A stretch of 64,000 nt of DNA from Arthrobacter psychrochitiniphilus (GCF_003185915.1 NZ_QHLZ01000002.1:310001-374000), one strand, 5' to 3'; counted from the first letter of the stretch, positions 44,093 through 53,918 are shown. Numbers and translations are program-made. The notes: generated by a model from the sequence alone, not told the origin.

Positions 44093-44134
44093 TCACGGCA
44101 AACCATGTTTGATATGGATCGCATTTTGCCGTGA
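44093..44134. promoter_or_regulatory. Inverted repeat upstream of the GH84 gene
   Basis: TCACGGCAAA (44093-44102) and TTTGCCGTGA (44125-44134) are perfect complements separated by 22 bases, 25 to 66 bases before the GH84 start. The spacing fits a regulator operator or a leader stem. Induction by amino sugars through a GntR/ROK-type factor is only a guess; no such gene lies nearby. Confidence 0.5.
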
Positions 44135-44318
44135 CCCTAGTGACGTGGCGCGGATCACGTCAACTGGTTACGGACCCGGCTTGCCTTGTGAGAGCACGCA
44201 AAGCCCCAGTGAATCTCGCCAGCTCCCGGGTTACCCGCTGCAGCTAAGGCAGCGAAGGCGCTAGGCTGAACTACAGTGCTTTCCCGCACCAGCGTGAATC
44301 CCCACGAAGGAGTCCTTT

Positions 44319-44579
44319 ATGAACATCGTTTTTAAGTTGCTCGGAACCGGCATCAGCCTCGGTGCCGGCTTTGTTGCCAGCAAGCTCGTGGATTCCGTCT
44401 GGGAAAAGAGCACCGGCAACAAGCCGCCCAAGGATGGGGCGGATCTAAATAACAGTCTCCGTTCAGCACTGACCTTTGCGCTGGTCTCCTCGGTGGTTGC
44501 GGCCATCATTCAGACCCTGGCTTCACGCACCACCCAGAAGGCCATTGCACGCTTTAACAAGCACCCCGAAGAAATCTGA
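44319..44579 (+). CDS. DUF4235 small membrane protein
   Basis: The 86-residue product matches DUF4235, with FKLLGTGISLGAGFVASKLVDSVWEKSTGNKPP and a second helix ALVSSVVAAIIQTLASRTTQKAIAR. Two membrane helices are likely. Members are common in actinobacteria with no known function. A good Shine-Dalgarno (AAGGAG) precedes the ATG. Confidence 0.85.
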   Translation: MNIVFKLLGTGISLGAGFVASKLVDSVWEKSTGNKPPKDGADLNNSLRSALTFALVSSVVAAIIQTLASRTTQKAIARFNKHPEEI

Positions 44580-44690
44580 GCCCACTCCTCCCAAAAACGC
44601 AGCAGTCCCTCCCCCAAAAGTTACTGCGGCGCCAGTACAAATGCGGCTCCCGAGTTACTGCGGCTTCCGTGAAACTACGACGGCGGATGG

Positions 44691-45053
44691 CTAGGGCATA
44701 CTTTCCTCTTCCACCACTGCGGCAACCACCTGATCTAGCTCATCAACGCTGAGCATCTCAGGGCGGCGGTGTTTGGTCCGGTAGCCGGACCGGCCCACCA
44801 TGTGCGCCGATACCGGCACCGTGAGTAGCTGGAACAGCCAGGCCACAAGCAGTACCGGCAGCAAAGACCAGACGCGCATTTGCAAGCCAATGGCCGTCAA
44901 CATCAGCAGCAAACCTAAAACCTGTGGCTTTGTTGCAGCATGCATGCGGCTCATCAAGTCCGGAAACCGCAGCAGCCCAATGGCGGCGGCAAGGCTCATG
45001 AGTGCGCCACCCAGCAGGGCGATCACTGTCAAAACATCAATGAGCGTATTCAT
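44691..45053 (-). CDS. mrpG: Mrp antiporter subunit G
   Basis: The 120-residue product has three membrane segments and the MnhG/PhaG signature GLLRFPDLMSRMHAATKPQVLGLLL. It is a small subunit of the Mrp Na+/H+ antiporter and the last gene of the operon, overlapping mrpF by four bases. The C-terminal 30 residues are a hydrophilic acidic tail. Confidence 0.93.
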   Translation of the reverse strand: MNTLIDVLTVIALLGGALMSLAAAIGLLRFPDLMSRMHAATKPQVLGLLLMLTAIGLQMRVWSLLPVLLVAWLFQLLTVPVSAHMVGRSGYRTKHRRPEMLSVDELDQVVAAVVEEESMP

Positions 45054-45325
45054 CCGTCGCCTCTCTTATGGGCCGCAAAACGAGCCACCGTGACTGATCC
45101 AATGAACCCAATCACCGTCAGGACCACCAGCAGGGCCAGATTGTCCGTATGTTTATTTGCGGCCATGTCCGTGGCCAGTGCGGCGCCGAAGATGGCCAGC
45201 AAAACATCAGCGGCGATCACCCTGTCCAGCAATGACGGCCCGGAGGCAATCCGGTAGATAGTTCCGGCAGCCGCGAGCGTGAGCACCGCTGCAACAATAA
45301 TGACCACAACATCCATGACGCTCAC
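45050..45325 (-). CDS. mrpF: Mrp antiporter subunit F
   Basis: The 91-residue product has three membrane segments. GPSLLDRVIAADVLLAIFGA matches the MnhF/MrpF signature. It overlaps both neighbours by four bases. Confidence 0.93.
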   Translation of the reverse strand: MSVMDVVVIIVAAVLTLAAAGTIYRIASGPSLLDRVIAADVLLAIFGAALATDMAANKHTDNLALLVVLTVIGFIGSVTVARFAAHKRGDG

Positions 45326-45981
45326 TGCCCCTCACCTAGGTCTTTTTGCTGATCGGGACTTTGCTGATCAGAATCTTGCTGATCGGGACTTTTGAGGATA
45401 TCCGCATACGCAACCATGGATGCCCCAGTGCGTTCAGAGCGCAGCTCCGCCAGCTCTTCCTTGGTCCCCATCACAGTGATCAGCCTGGCTTCAATGTCTT
45501 GGATCCCTGTACGAACCCGCTCCACGCTTTCTGGAGTGGGCGCGTTCATTGCGTGGACGTAGAGAGTGGCGCAACCCCTATCCACTTCAACCACCAAGGA
45601 ACCCGGAATCAGTGAGAGCACGTGACCCACCGCGGTCATGAGTAGATCCGAGGGGCTACGAAGCGGGACGGCAATGACTGCGTTGCGGATTTTGGGCCCC
45701 TTGGCAACCGCCCAGTACAGCACTTGGCAACTGGCAACGGTGACTTGCTTGAGGAACCACAAAAGGAAGATCACGGCCTGCAGCACGTTAAAGCGTCCAC
45801 TGAGCTCAATGGGCGGCAGGTAAAAAACTTGTGACACTGCTAGCGCTATGAGGGCCCCAAAAAGAAGATTCCCGGCACTGAAGTCCTGCCACAGGGCGCC
45901 CCAGACAAGGACCAGCCAAATAAGCAGCGGTAGTTTTTGCAAAGGGTTCAGCTTGCGCCTGGCGTTGATGCTCTGGCTCAT
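45322..45981 (-). CDS. mrpE: Mrp antiporter subunit E
   Basis: The 219-residue product belongs to the MnhE family, with WGALWQDFSAGNLLFGALIALAVS near the start, and VGHVLSLIPGSLVVEVD and LYVHAMN later. It is longer than most at the C-terminus because of a Gln/Asp repeat (SPDQQ-DSDQQ-SPDQQ) coded by a triplicated 15-base unit. It overlaps mrpD and mrpF by four bases each. Confidence 0.92.
   Translation of the reverse strand: MSQSINARRKLNPLQKLPLLIWLVLVWGALWQDFSAGNLLFGALIALAVSQVFYLPPIELSGRFNVLQAVIFLLWFLKQVTVASCQVLYWAVAKGPKIRNAVIAVPLRSPSDLLMTAVGHVLSLIPGSLVVEVDRGCATLYVHAMNAPTPESVERVRTGIQDIEARLITVMGTKEELAELRSERTGASMVAYADILKSPDQQDSDQQSPDQQKDLGEGQ
45346..45390 (-). repeat. 15-bp triplication in mrpE
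   Basis: TTGCTGATCGGGACT occurs at 45346 and 45376 with the variant TTGCTGATCAGAATC at 45361 between. It codes the tail of MrpE and keeps the reading frame. Confidence 0.8.
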
Positions 45982-47606
45982 GGCGTACCTGCCCCTTCGC
46001 CAAGCACGGCTTCAATGTAGGGAGTGCGGGCCAGCATGCTGGTGGCAGCATCTTGGCTCAGTTCAAACAATGGTCCCGCAAAGATGCTCATTGCAAGGCC
46101 CAAAACCACCAAACCCATGGTTGAATACACCATCATCTTGGGCAGGATGGGGATCTCGTTCTCTCCAGAAAAACGTCCTTCGGTGGCATCCACATGTTTG
46201 CTAGTGCGCAATGCGCTCATGCTGGGCTGGCCGGAGGAGTCAGGTGCCGTGGCCAAAAGGACGGGGTCCGGGTTCTCGGCGTCGGCAGTGCTGCGCCAAA
46301 ATACTCGGTTCCATACCCGGGCCATGACCAACAACGTCAGCAGGCTAGCCACAACACCGCCAATCACCACTGCGTAGGCCATGGGTGAGCCGTCAGCCAC
46401 CCCCGCTTGCAGCAGCCCCAACTTCCCCAGGAACCCTGAGAAGGGTGGAATGCCGGCCAGATTCATGGCGGGAATGAAATAAAGCACCGCAAGGATCGGG
46501 GAGAGCTTTGCCAACCCACCCAGACGCATGATCGAGGATGTTCCGCCACGGCGTTCCACCAACCCTGTCACCATAAATAGCGAGGTTTGAATGGTGATGT
46601 GGTGAATGACGTAGAAAATGGTGGCGGCCAGCCCCAGCACGGAGGAAAGTGCTACACCAAAGATCATGTACCCAATGTGACTGACCAGAGTGAAGGAGAG
46701 CATACGTTTAATGTCCGTCTGTGCCAGCGCCCCAAGAATTCCTACGATCATTGTCAAAAGGGCAACAACTAGCAGCACCGCATTGAACTTATCGGAGGGA
46801 AAGAGCAGGGTTTCCGTGCGGATGATGGCATAGACGCCAACTTTTGTGAGCAGCCCGGCGAACACTGCAGTTACGGGGGCGGGGGCGGTGGGGTAGGAGT
46901 CAGGCAGCCAGAATGATAGCGGGAAGACGGCGGCCTTGATGCCGAACGCTACAAGCAAAAGAACATGCAAAAGGTCTTGAGTTCCCGAGTCCAGCTCGCC
47001 AATTTTCACGGCCAGATCCGCCAGAGTGACAGTTCCAGTGGCACCGTAAACCATGCCGATGGCGATCAGGAACAGCAGCGAGGAAACAACACTGACCACA
47101 ACGTAGGTGATGCCAGCCCGGACTCTCGATCCGGTGCCACCTAGTGTCATCAGCACATAACTCGCGGTCAAGAGGATTTCGAAGCCAACATAAAGGTTGA
47201 ACAGGTCCCCTGCCAGGAAAGCATTAGAGACACCTGCCACCAGGATCAGATAGGTGGGGTGGAAAACAGACAGGGGGCCACCCTGTTCACCGTCAGCCGC
47301 GCCCTGACCTGATGCGTAGGCAAGGACGGCCAGGCTCACCGCTGAAGAAATCACCAACAGCAATGAGGAGAACTGATCGGCCACCATGACGATCCCAAAG
47401 GGCGGCGCCCAGCCACCAAGATGGACGGCAATGGGCCCCACTGTCCACACACTGGCCAATACCCAGACCTCCAAACCAAGGGTCAGGGTGAGGGTTGCCA
47501 GGCTGACACGGCGTTGAGCGCGCGGTTTTCTGATCAACACAAAAGCCAAGGCGGCACCCAAGAAGGGCAGAACTACCGCGAGCGGGGCGAAACTTGCAAC
47601 ATTCAT
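45978..47606 (-). CDS. mrpD: Mrp antiporter subunit D
   Basis: The 542-residue product is a 14-helix protein related to the proton-pumping subunits of complex I. It shows the proton-transporting NuoL/M/N fold, with YVGFEILLTASYVLMTLGG, FGIKAAVFPLSFWLPDSYPTAP (key Lys) and AQTDIKRMLSFTLVSHIGYM. With MrpA it carries out Na+/H+ exchange. A hydrophilic loop of about 50 residues near 440-490 is unusual in charge. Confidence 0.95.
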   Translation of the reverse strand: MNVASFAPLAVVLPFLGAALAFVLIRKPRAQRRVSLATLTLTLGLEVWVLASVWTVGPIAVHLGGWAPPFGIVMVADQFSSLLLVISSAVSLAVLAYASGQGAADGEQGGPLSVFHPTYLILVAGVSNAFLAGDLFNLYVGFEILLTASYVLMTLGGTGSRVRAGITYVVVSVVSSLLFLIAIGMVYGATGTVTLADLAVKIGELDSGTQDLLHVLLLVAFGIKAAVFPLSFWLPDSYPTAPAPVTAVFAGLLTKVGVYAIIRTETLLFPSDKFNAVLLVVALLTMIVGILGALAQTDIKRMLSFTLVSHIGYMIFGVALSSVLGLAATIFYVIHHITIQTSLFMVTGLVERRGGTSSIMRLGGLAKLSPILAVLYFIPAMNLAGIPPFSGFLGKLGLLQAGVADGSPMAYAVVIGGVVASLLTLLVMARVWNRVFWRSTADAENPDPVLLATAPDSSGQPSMSALRTSKHVDATEGRFSGENEIPILPKMMVYSTMGLVVLGLAMSIFAGPLFELSQDAATSMLARTPYIEAVLGEGAGTP

Positions 47607-48133
47607 GCCTTATCCTTTCTGGGCTTTTTGTGGGGGACGGCAGGTTCAGAAAGTAGCTGCACTGCCTTCTTCGGCCCTATACCTGGGATGGTTTCGCGCT
47701 TAGCTGCGGGCTGGTTATTCTCATGGAAGTCGGAGACTTCAATGGGAATTTCGGAGTCCTCTTCATCGTCATACAGCGCCTGCTTGGCAACCCGAAGGTC
47801 TTCCCTGTCCACCTGGATGTCATCGGCTCGGCTGAGCAGCCAGGACCTGTAGATCAGGCTGAGCATAAACGCTGTGACGGCGAAGGAAATCACAATAGAG
47901 GTCAGGATAAAGGCCTGCGGCAAGGGATCATTATATTCCGTTGGCGGAATGTCTTTATTGAAGATGGGTGCTAAACCGGCATAGCCGCCCGTGGCCAGCA
48001 AGAGCAGATTGGTGGCGTTGGCCAGCAACATCAGCCCAAGCAGCACGCGTGTCAGGCTGCGTTCTAACAACAGGTAAATTCCCACGGCATAAAGAACGCC
48101 CATCACCAGCAGCAGTGTGAGGTTGACACTCAT
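47603..48133 (-). CDS. mrpC: Mrp antiporter subunit C
   Basis: The 176-residue product is a NuoK-like protein with three membrane helices in the first 110 residues (VLYAVGIYLLLERSLTRVLLGLMLLANATNLLLL) and the PLPQAFILTSIVISFA motif. The C-terminal 60 residues are a hydrophilic extension, longer than in Bacillus MrpC. It overlaps mrpA and mrpD by four bases. Confidence 0.94.
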   Translation of the reverse strand: MSVNLTLLLVMGVLYAVGIYLLLERSLTRVLLGLMLLANATNLLLLATGGYAGLAPIFNKDIPPTEYNDPLPQAFILTSIVISFAVTAFMLSLIYRSWLLSRADDIQVDREDLRVAKQALYDDEEDSEIPIEVSDFHENNQPAAKRETIPGIGPKKAVQLLSEPAVPHKKPRKDKA

Positions 48134-51120
48134 CGAGAAACCTCCAACGGCTCGTCGTCCTCAATCATCTCCATGGAGTCCAGACCGTCCTCTTCATGTT
48201 GGTCAATCTCCGAGCCCAGGCTGCGCAAAACGTCAATCACGAGCCCCACAACCACCAGGTAGACGCCAATGTCAAAGACCGTGGAGGTCACAAACTTCAC
48301 ATGACCAAAAACCGGCAGATCAAAAGCAATAATGGCACTTTGGAAGATTTCCCCGCCAAAGAACAGTGGTGCCAGTGCTGTCAGCGCCGCCATGGCTAGG
48401 CCCAGACCCAGAAGAGTTCCCGCTGAGATGCGGGTGGCCTCGGCTAGTTCAAAACGTCCGCCAGCAAGGTATCGGATGGTCAGGGCAAGCCCTGCTATCA
48501 ACCCTCCTGCGAAGCCTCCACCAGTGCCGTTGTGCCCCACCAGCAGCAAGTAGATGGAGATGATGATGATGCTGTGGAACAACAGCCGGGTGACAACTTC
48601 AATAATGATGGAGCGCCGTTCTGGTGCCAGCGTCCGCCCGGCCACGAGCCAAGGGTTGCTCGGTGAGGCAGTGAATTTCTTGGCAAGGTGAATGGTGGGT
48701 TCAAACTGGGACACGGGCAGCTTGCCAATGCTGCCCGTTTCCACGGTCTCTGCCCGGGGAAGGCGCTGGCCGCGGCCCCTGACAAAGATCAGGCTGGCTA
48801 CACCTGTAGCGGCGATGGCCAGGACGGAAATCTCACCAAAAGTGTCCCACGCCCGAATGTCTACGAGGGTCACGTTGACAACATTGAGACCACCCCCGCC
48901 CTCATAGGCCAGCACGGGCAGGGCAAGGCTCACGGGCTCATGGATCCTGGCCCCCATGGCAACGACGGCCACAACCACCATGGTTGCGCCGAAGCCAATG
49001 CCTAAGATCAGCCGTACCAGGCGGTGACTGCCCGCCTGCTTGCGTTCAAGCAAACCAGGCGGCAGTGAGCGCATGGCCAACACAAAAGCCACCAAAATGA
49101 TGGTTTCTACAAGCATCTGGGTCAAAGCCAGGTCCGGTGCTCCCTGCAAAGCAAAAATCAGCGCTAACCCGTACCCGGTGACGGACACCAACAGTACGGC
49201 CATGAAGCGCTTGTTCGCCCTGGCCGCAGCAAGTGCGCCGATGATAACAACCGCCCCAGCAATGATTTGGAACGGCGAGCCTGGGTCAACAAAGTAAATA
49301 TCTTCTGTCCAGTCCTGCACATTCAGGAGCAAGACAGCTAGCACGGAAACTATCGCGGTGGAGAGGATCACGGAAAGATAAAAGAACAAGGAACCACGCT
49401 GGGTGCGGCCCGTAACCCAAATGGCTACAGCATCCAGCACCACAATTGCTTTCCGGTAGGCACGCTCAAAATCAATCCCCGCAGGCAACTTAGCTTGGAA
49501 GGCTTCAAACTTATCCCGCAGTTTAAACAGAATGACTCCCACTGCGATCACTAGCGCGCTGAGTCCCAGCGCGGGTGAGAAGCCGTGCCACAACGCCAGA
49601 TGCATGCCGTCCGGGTCATAGGCGGGGAACTGATCGCTATAGGGTCTAATCCACGTTTCAACGAGGTGCGGGAAGAATCCGTAAACCAGCGTCAGGAGGC
49701 TCAGTAGGGCAGGGGCTGCCAGGAAAAGCCAACTGACGGGTTTGAAGGCTGTGGACATGCCTTTGGCCTTGGTGGCGAAACCGCCCCACAGGAACCGTGC
49801 ACTGTAGGCAAAGGTCAGCACCGAGCCCAGAACCATCCCGGCCAAGACAGTCCACCCCACCACGGGGCCGGCTGGCCCATAAGTGGCAGAGGCAATGAAC
49901 GCCTGGAAGATGCCCTCCTTAGCCACAAAACCTGCCATGGGCGGCAGCCCGGCCATTGACGCAGCCCCGATCAGGGCAACGATGCCCAGCTTCGGAGCCG
50001 ATTTGAAGACCCCTGAAAGCTCACGAATATCGCGGGTACCGCTTTGGTGGTCAATGATCCCCACCACAAGGAAGAGGGAGGCTTTGAACAAGCCGTGCGC
50101 CAGGACCATCGCCATACCGGCCATGGCAGCTTCCTGACCGCCAAAGCCCACCACCAGGGCGATGAAACCGAGCTGGCTGACAGTGCCATAGGCCAGAATC
50201 TGCTTGAGATCGTGCTGGCGCAGGGCCCGCCATCCGCCCAGCAGCATGGTGCCCAGCCCCAGCACCACAATGATGGGCTGCCAATATTCGGTCTCGGAGA
50301 AGCCCGGAGACAGACGGGCAATGAGGTAGATCCCGGCCTTCACCATTGCTGCTGCGTGCAGGTAGGCGCTCACGGGTGTGGGGGCTGCCATCGCGCCCGG
50401 CAGCCAGAAGTGGAACGGTAGCAGCGCCGACTTGGTCACGGCCCCCACAAGGAGCAGGGCAATGCCAATATCCAGCATCAGCTGGGGACTTCCCACGGCG
50501 GAGATCAGCTCGGGTGCCTTCGCCAAGATCTCGGAGATGCTGTATGTGCCGGCGCTTTCACCCACCATGATCAAGCCCACCAGCATGGCCAGCCCGCCGA
50601 AGGTTGTCACGATCAAGGCTTGCAGGGCCGCACGCCTGGCGGCGATGCGAGTGCGGGCGTAACCAATCAACAGGTAGGAAAGCACTGTTGTCAGTTCCCA
50701 GAAAACAAACAAAAGGATGAGGTTATCCGCCGTCACAAGACCAAACATGACACCTGCGAAGGCGAGCAGCTGGGCACCAAAGCCGGCCAAGCCGGCGTCG
50801 TTGGTCTTGAAATATCTGGCGCAATAGGCCAGCACCAGGGCACCAACCCCAAGCACCAGCAGTGACATGAGCCAGGACAGCTGGTCCATTTTGAAGCTCA
50901 GGTTCAGATCAAGGACGGGAACCCACGGGATCTCCAGCGACGGGCTGGGCAACGTGGACGAATACACATTGTTGTACTGCGCCACAAGCCAGACGAAACT
51001 GATCCCGGGCACCGAAGCAAGGATGTAAAACGCCGAGCGACCCCATCTGGAGAACAAAATGGGCGAGAAAATGGCCACAAGGAAGTGTGCACACAGGACA
51101 AACAGCACTAAGGGCTCCAC
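48130..51120 (-). CDS. mrpA: Mrp antiporter subunit A, fused to subunit B
   Basis: The product (about 996 residues) joins the long MrpA membrane subunit to MrpB. The N-terminal part has the NuoL-like core (FWELTTVLSYLLIGY, KSALLPFHFWLPGAMAAPTPVSAYLHAA, RQHDLKQILAYGTVSQLGF). The last 170 residues match MnhB (LLFHSIIIISIYLLLVGHNGTGGGFAGG). The operon therefore reads A(B)-C-D-E-F-G. GTG 51120 is chosen because it begins the first helix; the frame is open to 51255 with ATG 51222 as the alternative, and a TAGACT resembling a -10 box lies inside that extension. Confidence 0.93.
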   Translation of the reverse strand: MEPLVLFVLCAHFLVAIFSPILFSRWGRSAFYILASVPGISFVWLVAQYNNVYSSTLPSPSLEIPWVPVLDLNLSFKMDQLSWLMSLLVLGVGALVLAYCARYFKTNDAGLAGFGAQLLAFAGVMFGLVTADNLILLFVFWELTTVLSYLLIGYARTRIAARRAALQALIVTTFGGLAMLVGLIMVGESAGTYSISEILAKAPELISAVGSPQLMLDIGIALLLVGAVTKSALLPFHFWLPGAMAAPTPVSAYLHAAAMVKAGIYLIARLSPGFSETEYWQPIIVVLGLGTMLLGGWRALRQHDLKQILAYGTVSQLGFIALVVGFGGQEAAMAGMAMVLAHGLFKASLFLVVGIIDHQSGTRDIRELSGVFKSAPKLGIVALIGAASMAGLPPMAGFVAKEGIFQAFIASATYGPAGPVVGWTVLAGMVLGSVLTFAYSARFLWGGFATKAKGMSTAFKPVSWLFLAAPALLSLLTLVYGFFPHLVETWIRPYSDQFPAYDPDGMHLALWHGFSPALGLSALVIAVGVILFKLRDKFEAFQAKLPAGIDFERAYRKAIVVLDAVAIWVTGRTQRGSLFFYLSVILSTAIVSVLAVLLLNVQDWTEDIYFVDPGSPFQIIAGAVVIIGALAAARANKRFMAVLLVSVTGYGLALIFALQGAPDLALTQMLVETIILVAFVLAMRSLPPGLLERKQAGSHRLVRLILGIGFGATMVVVAVVAMGARIHEPVSLALPVLAYEGGGGLNVVNVTLVDIRAWDTFGEISVLAIAATGVASLIFVRGRGQRLPRAETVETGSIGKLPVSQFEPTIHLAKKFTASPSNPWLVAGRTLAPERRSIIIEVVTRLLFHSIIIISIYLLLVGHNGTGGGFAGGLIAGLALTIRYLAGGRFELAEATRISAGTLLGLGLAMAALTALAPLFFGGEIFQSAIIAFDLPVFGHVKFVTSTVFDIGVYLVVVGLVIDVLRSLGSEIDQHEEDGLDSMEMIEDDEPLEVSR

Positions 51121-51317
51121 ATGTTTCGGGCTGGAAATGAGCGAATCACGGGGGTTAAAGTCGGTTCCCGACACCGCTAGTCTACCAACCCTGCCCCTTC
51201 TCAGGGTGAGCTTTGGCTCCATGTCGGTGTCCCGAATGCGGCTGCCCGGGACCACCTGCGCGAAATGTTCCGGCGCCTTACCCCGCCCCGTTGATTCCGC
51301 CGGATAGCATGTGCCGT

Positions 51318-52646
51318 ATGACTGAGTACCCTCCCTCTGCCGCCGCCTTCACCGCGACTCCGGCCAAAACACCGGCAACCAAGTGGCAGATCACGGCCTG
51401 GGCGCTGTGGGATTGGGGCGGCGCCGCCTTCAACGCCGTCATGACCACGTTCATCTTCACCGCCCTTTATCTAACGGGCGATGACTTTGGTGGTGCCGAC
51501 AAGGCAACGGTCACACTGGCATTTGCCATGTCCATTTCTGGTTTGGCCATCGCCTTGCTGGCCCCGGTTGCCGGGCAACGCACCGATCACAGCGGACGCC
51601 GCAGGCTCTGGTTGGGCATCAACACCTTGATTGTGGTGGTGCTGACGGCAGCGTGCTTCTTTGTTCAGCCCCAAGAGTCTTTTTTGCTCTTCGGGTGCAT
51701 GCTCATTGCTGCCGGCCACGTCTTCTTTGAGCTCGCGGGTGTGAACTACAACGCCATGCTCTTGCAGATTTCAACGAAGAAGAGCATTGGCCGGATCAGT
51801 GGCATTGGCTGGGCCGCCGGATACCTCGGCGGAATCGTGGCCTTGCTCATTGTCTACTTCGCGTTGATCAAGCCCGAGGTAGGCATCTTCGGCATCACGA
51901 GCGCCGACGGCATGACGTACCGGGCCGTGGCCGTGTTCTCGGCCCTGTGGATATTGGTGTTCTCAATCCCGATCATGTTCGCCATCCCCGAAACCAAACG
52001 CGATCCAAATATGCCCAAGGTGGGATTCATCCAGTCCTACATGGAGCTCGTTCACACTATTGTGCGGCTCTGGCACACTGAACGGCACACTTTGTACTTC
52101 CTGATTTCCAGCGCCATTTTCCGTGACGGCCTGGCCGCCATCTTCACCTTTGGGGCGGTCTTGGCGGTGGGGTCCTTTGGTTTTGCCACCGGTGACGTAT
52201 TGATCTTCGCCATCGCCGGCAACGTGGTGGCCGCAGTGGGCGCCTTATCCGCCGGATTCTTCGATGACAAGTTCGGCCCCAAGGCCGTCATTGTGACCTC
52301 ACTGATAGGCCTGCTCATTTCCGGCGGGGCCTTGCTCTTCCTGGATGGGAAGAACGCGTTTTGGGTCTTCGGGCTGATCCTGTGCCTGTTCGTGGGCCCG
52401 GCACAGTCCTCTGCAAGAACCTTCATGGGCCGTTTAGCGCCGGAAGGGCAGGAAGGGGAGATCTTTGGGCTGTACGCCACCACAGGCCGCGCCGTATCCT
52501 TCTTGGCCCCACAACTGTTTGGGCTCGCTATTGTGATCTTCGGAGCGCAACGGTGGGGCATCGTTGGCATTTTGGTGGTGCTGTTGCTCGGCTTGTTGCT
52601 ACTTCTGCCCGTCAAGGCCCCGCCACACGGTGCGGGCTCACACTAG
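51318..52646 (+). CDS. MFS transporter, UMF1/Atg22-like
   Basis: The 442-residue, 12-helix protein has the N-terminal WALWDWGGAAFNAVMTTFIF that defines the UMF1 (vacuole effluxer Atg22-like) subfamily, then SISGLAIALLAPVAGQRTDHSGRR. The substrate is unknown; eukaryotic Atg22 exports amino acids. ATG 51318 is used; ATG 51309 is also possible. It is divergent from the Mrp operon. Confidence 0.88.
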   Translation: MTEYPPSAAAFTATPAKTPATKWQITAWALWDWGGAAFNAVMTTFIFTALYLTGDDFGGADKATVTLAFAMSISGLAIALLAPVAGQRTDHSGRRRLWLGINTLIVVVLTAACFFVQPQESFLLFGCMLIAAGHVFFELAGVNYNAMLLQISTKKSIGRISGIGWAAGYLGGIVALLIVYFALIKPEVGIFGITSADGMTYRAVAVFSALWILVFSIPIMFAIPETKRDPNMPKVGFIQSYMELVHTIVRLWHTERHTLYFLISSAIFRDGLAAIFTFGAVLAVGSFGFATGDVLIFAIAGNVVAAVGALSAGFFDDKFGPKAVIVTSLIGLLISGGALLFLDGKNAFWVFGLILCLFVGPAQSSARTFMGRLAPEGQEGEIFGLYATTGRAVSFLAPQLFGLAIVIFGAQRWGIVGILVVLLLGLLLLLPVKAPPHGAGSH

Positions 52647-52697
52647 CGGCACGGCTAGGGGAGGATAGTCCCCGAGCCCTAAACACCACTGCGAACC

Positions 52698-53273
52698 CTA
52701 GATCTTGGTGCGGTGGAAATTCTGGAATGACTTCGAGGCTGTGGGGCCGCGCTGGCCCTGGTAGCGGTTCTGATGAGTGCCCGTACCGTAAGGGTTTTCG
52801 GCCGGGGAGCTGAGCTGGAAGAAGCACAGCTGGCCAATCTTCATACCGGGCCAGAGTTTGATCGGCAAGGTTGCCACGTTGGAGAGCTCCAAGGTGATGT
52901 GACCGGAGAAACCCGGGTCAATGAAGCCGGCGGTGGAGTGTGTGAGCAGGCCCAGGCGGCCCAGAGAGGACTTGCCTTCGAGGCGTGCAGCGACATCGTC
53001 GGGCAACGTCACCGTCTCATAGGTGGAGGCCAGCGCAAATTCACCCGGATGCAAAATGAATGACTCGTCGGGTTCAACTTCCACCATCCGGGTCAGCTCA
53101 GGCTGCTCCTCCGCCGGGTCAATGTAGGCGTAACGGTGGTTGTCAAAGAGCCGGAAATACCTGTCGATGCGCACATCAACGCTCGATGGCTGCACCATGG
53201 AAGGGTCGTAGGGGTCCAAGACAATCCGCTTGGCGTCAATTTCGGCACGTATGTCGCGGTCAGAGATCAGCAC
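52698..53273 (-). CDS. dcd: dCTP deaminase, probably bifunctional with dUTPase
   Basis: The 191-residue product matches actinobacterial Dcd over its full length: [72 protein letters not shown] and [16 protein letters not shown]. The motif around [21 protein letters not shown] resembles the Mycobacterium tuberculosis enzyme that converts dCTP directly to dUMP, so that activity is likely here. Confidence 0.95.
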   Translation of the reverse strand: MLISDRDIRAEIDAKRIVLDPYDPSMVQPSSVDVRIDRYFRLFDNHRYAYIDPAEEQPELTRMVEVEPDESFILHPGEFALASTYETVTLPDDVAARLEGKSSLGRLGLLTHSTAGFIDPGFSGHITLELSNVATLPIKLWPGMKIGQLCFFQLSSPAENPYGTGTHQNRYQGQRGPTASKSFQNFHRTKI

Positions 53274-53426
53274 CCTCTAAAAATAGCGTATTTAGACCAA
53301 GATCAGCAGAAAGATCCCCTTGGCCGGGCCGGAAAGGGCCAGGATCAACGCGGCAGGACTAATATGTGCGTTCTTGGCGTTGTACTAAAGCCCATAGATC
53401 CGCGCAGCGCAGCTAAGGTAAGAACC

Positions 53427-53912
53427 ATGAATATTGAAGAGACGCCTCTTCCCGGCATTGGTGTGCGTAGGGAATTGCGGCTTGCTACCGGACGGCGCGT
53501 AGGCGTGGTGACCCACCGGGATGGTCACGCTGAGTTAATCCTGTCCCGTGTTGATGACCCTGATGCTTGTGCAGCTTCCATCCCGCTCACCGCCGAGGAA
53601 GCCGCCGGGCTGGGACAGTTGCTGGGATCGGCGCAGCTCATTGCCCAACTCAGCACGGAACAAGAAAACCTCACGGGCATCACCACGCACCAATTCATGA
53701 TCCGTCCGGGCTCCACCTTCGCCGGGCGCACGCTGGGGCAGACCCAGATGCGCACGCGCACGGGCGCTTCCATTGTGGCCTTGCTGCGCGATGGTGACGT
53801 GGTGGGGTCTCCGCGCCCTGATGAGGTCCTCCATGTTGGGGACATGGTGGTCATTGTCGGCACTGAAGACGGACTGGCAGAGGCTGCACATATTTTGCAG
53901 TCCAGACCCTAG
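53427..53912 (+). CDS. KhtT-like TrkA-C regulator of a K+/H+ antiporter
   Basis: The 161-residue soluble product has a KhtT-type N-domain (ETPLPGIGVRRELRLATGRRVGVV) and a TrkA-C (RCK-C) domain (about 80-158: GSTFAGRTLGQTQMRTRTGASIVALLRDG, VGDMVVIVGTEDGL), which in KhtT senses ligand and gates the partner antiporter. It lies six bases before that partner. The frame opens at 53136, but ATG 53427 starts the domain. Confidence 0.88.
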   Translation: MNIEETPLPGIGVRRELRLATGRRVGVVTHRDGHAELILSRVDDPDACAASIPLTAEEAAGLGQLLGSAQLIAQLSTEQENLTGITTHQFMIRPGSTFAGRTLGQTQMRTRTGASIVALLRDGDVVGSPRPDEVLHVGDMVVIVGTEDGLAEAAHILQSRP

Positions 53913-53918
53913 CCCGCC

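Noticed and set aside
44580..44690. Short GTTACTGCGGC repeats between the DUF4235 gene and mrpG
   Set aside because: Two short matches in a 110-base gap are too little to call a repeat element or terminator.
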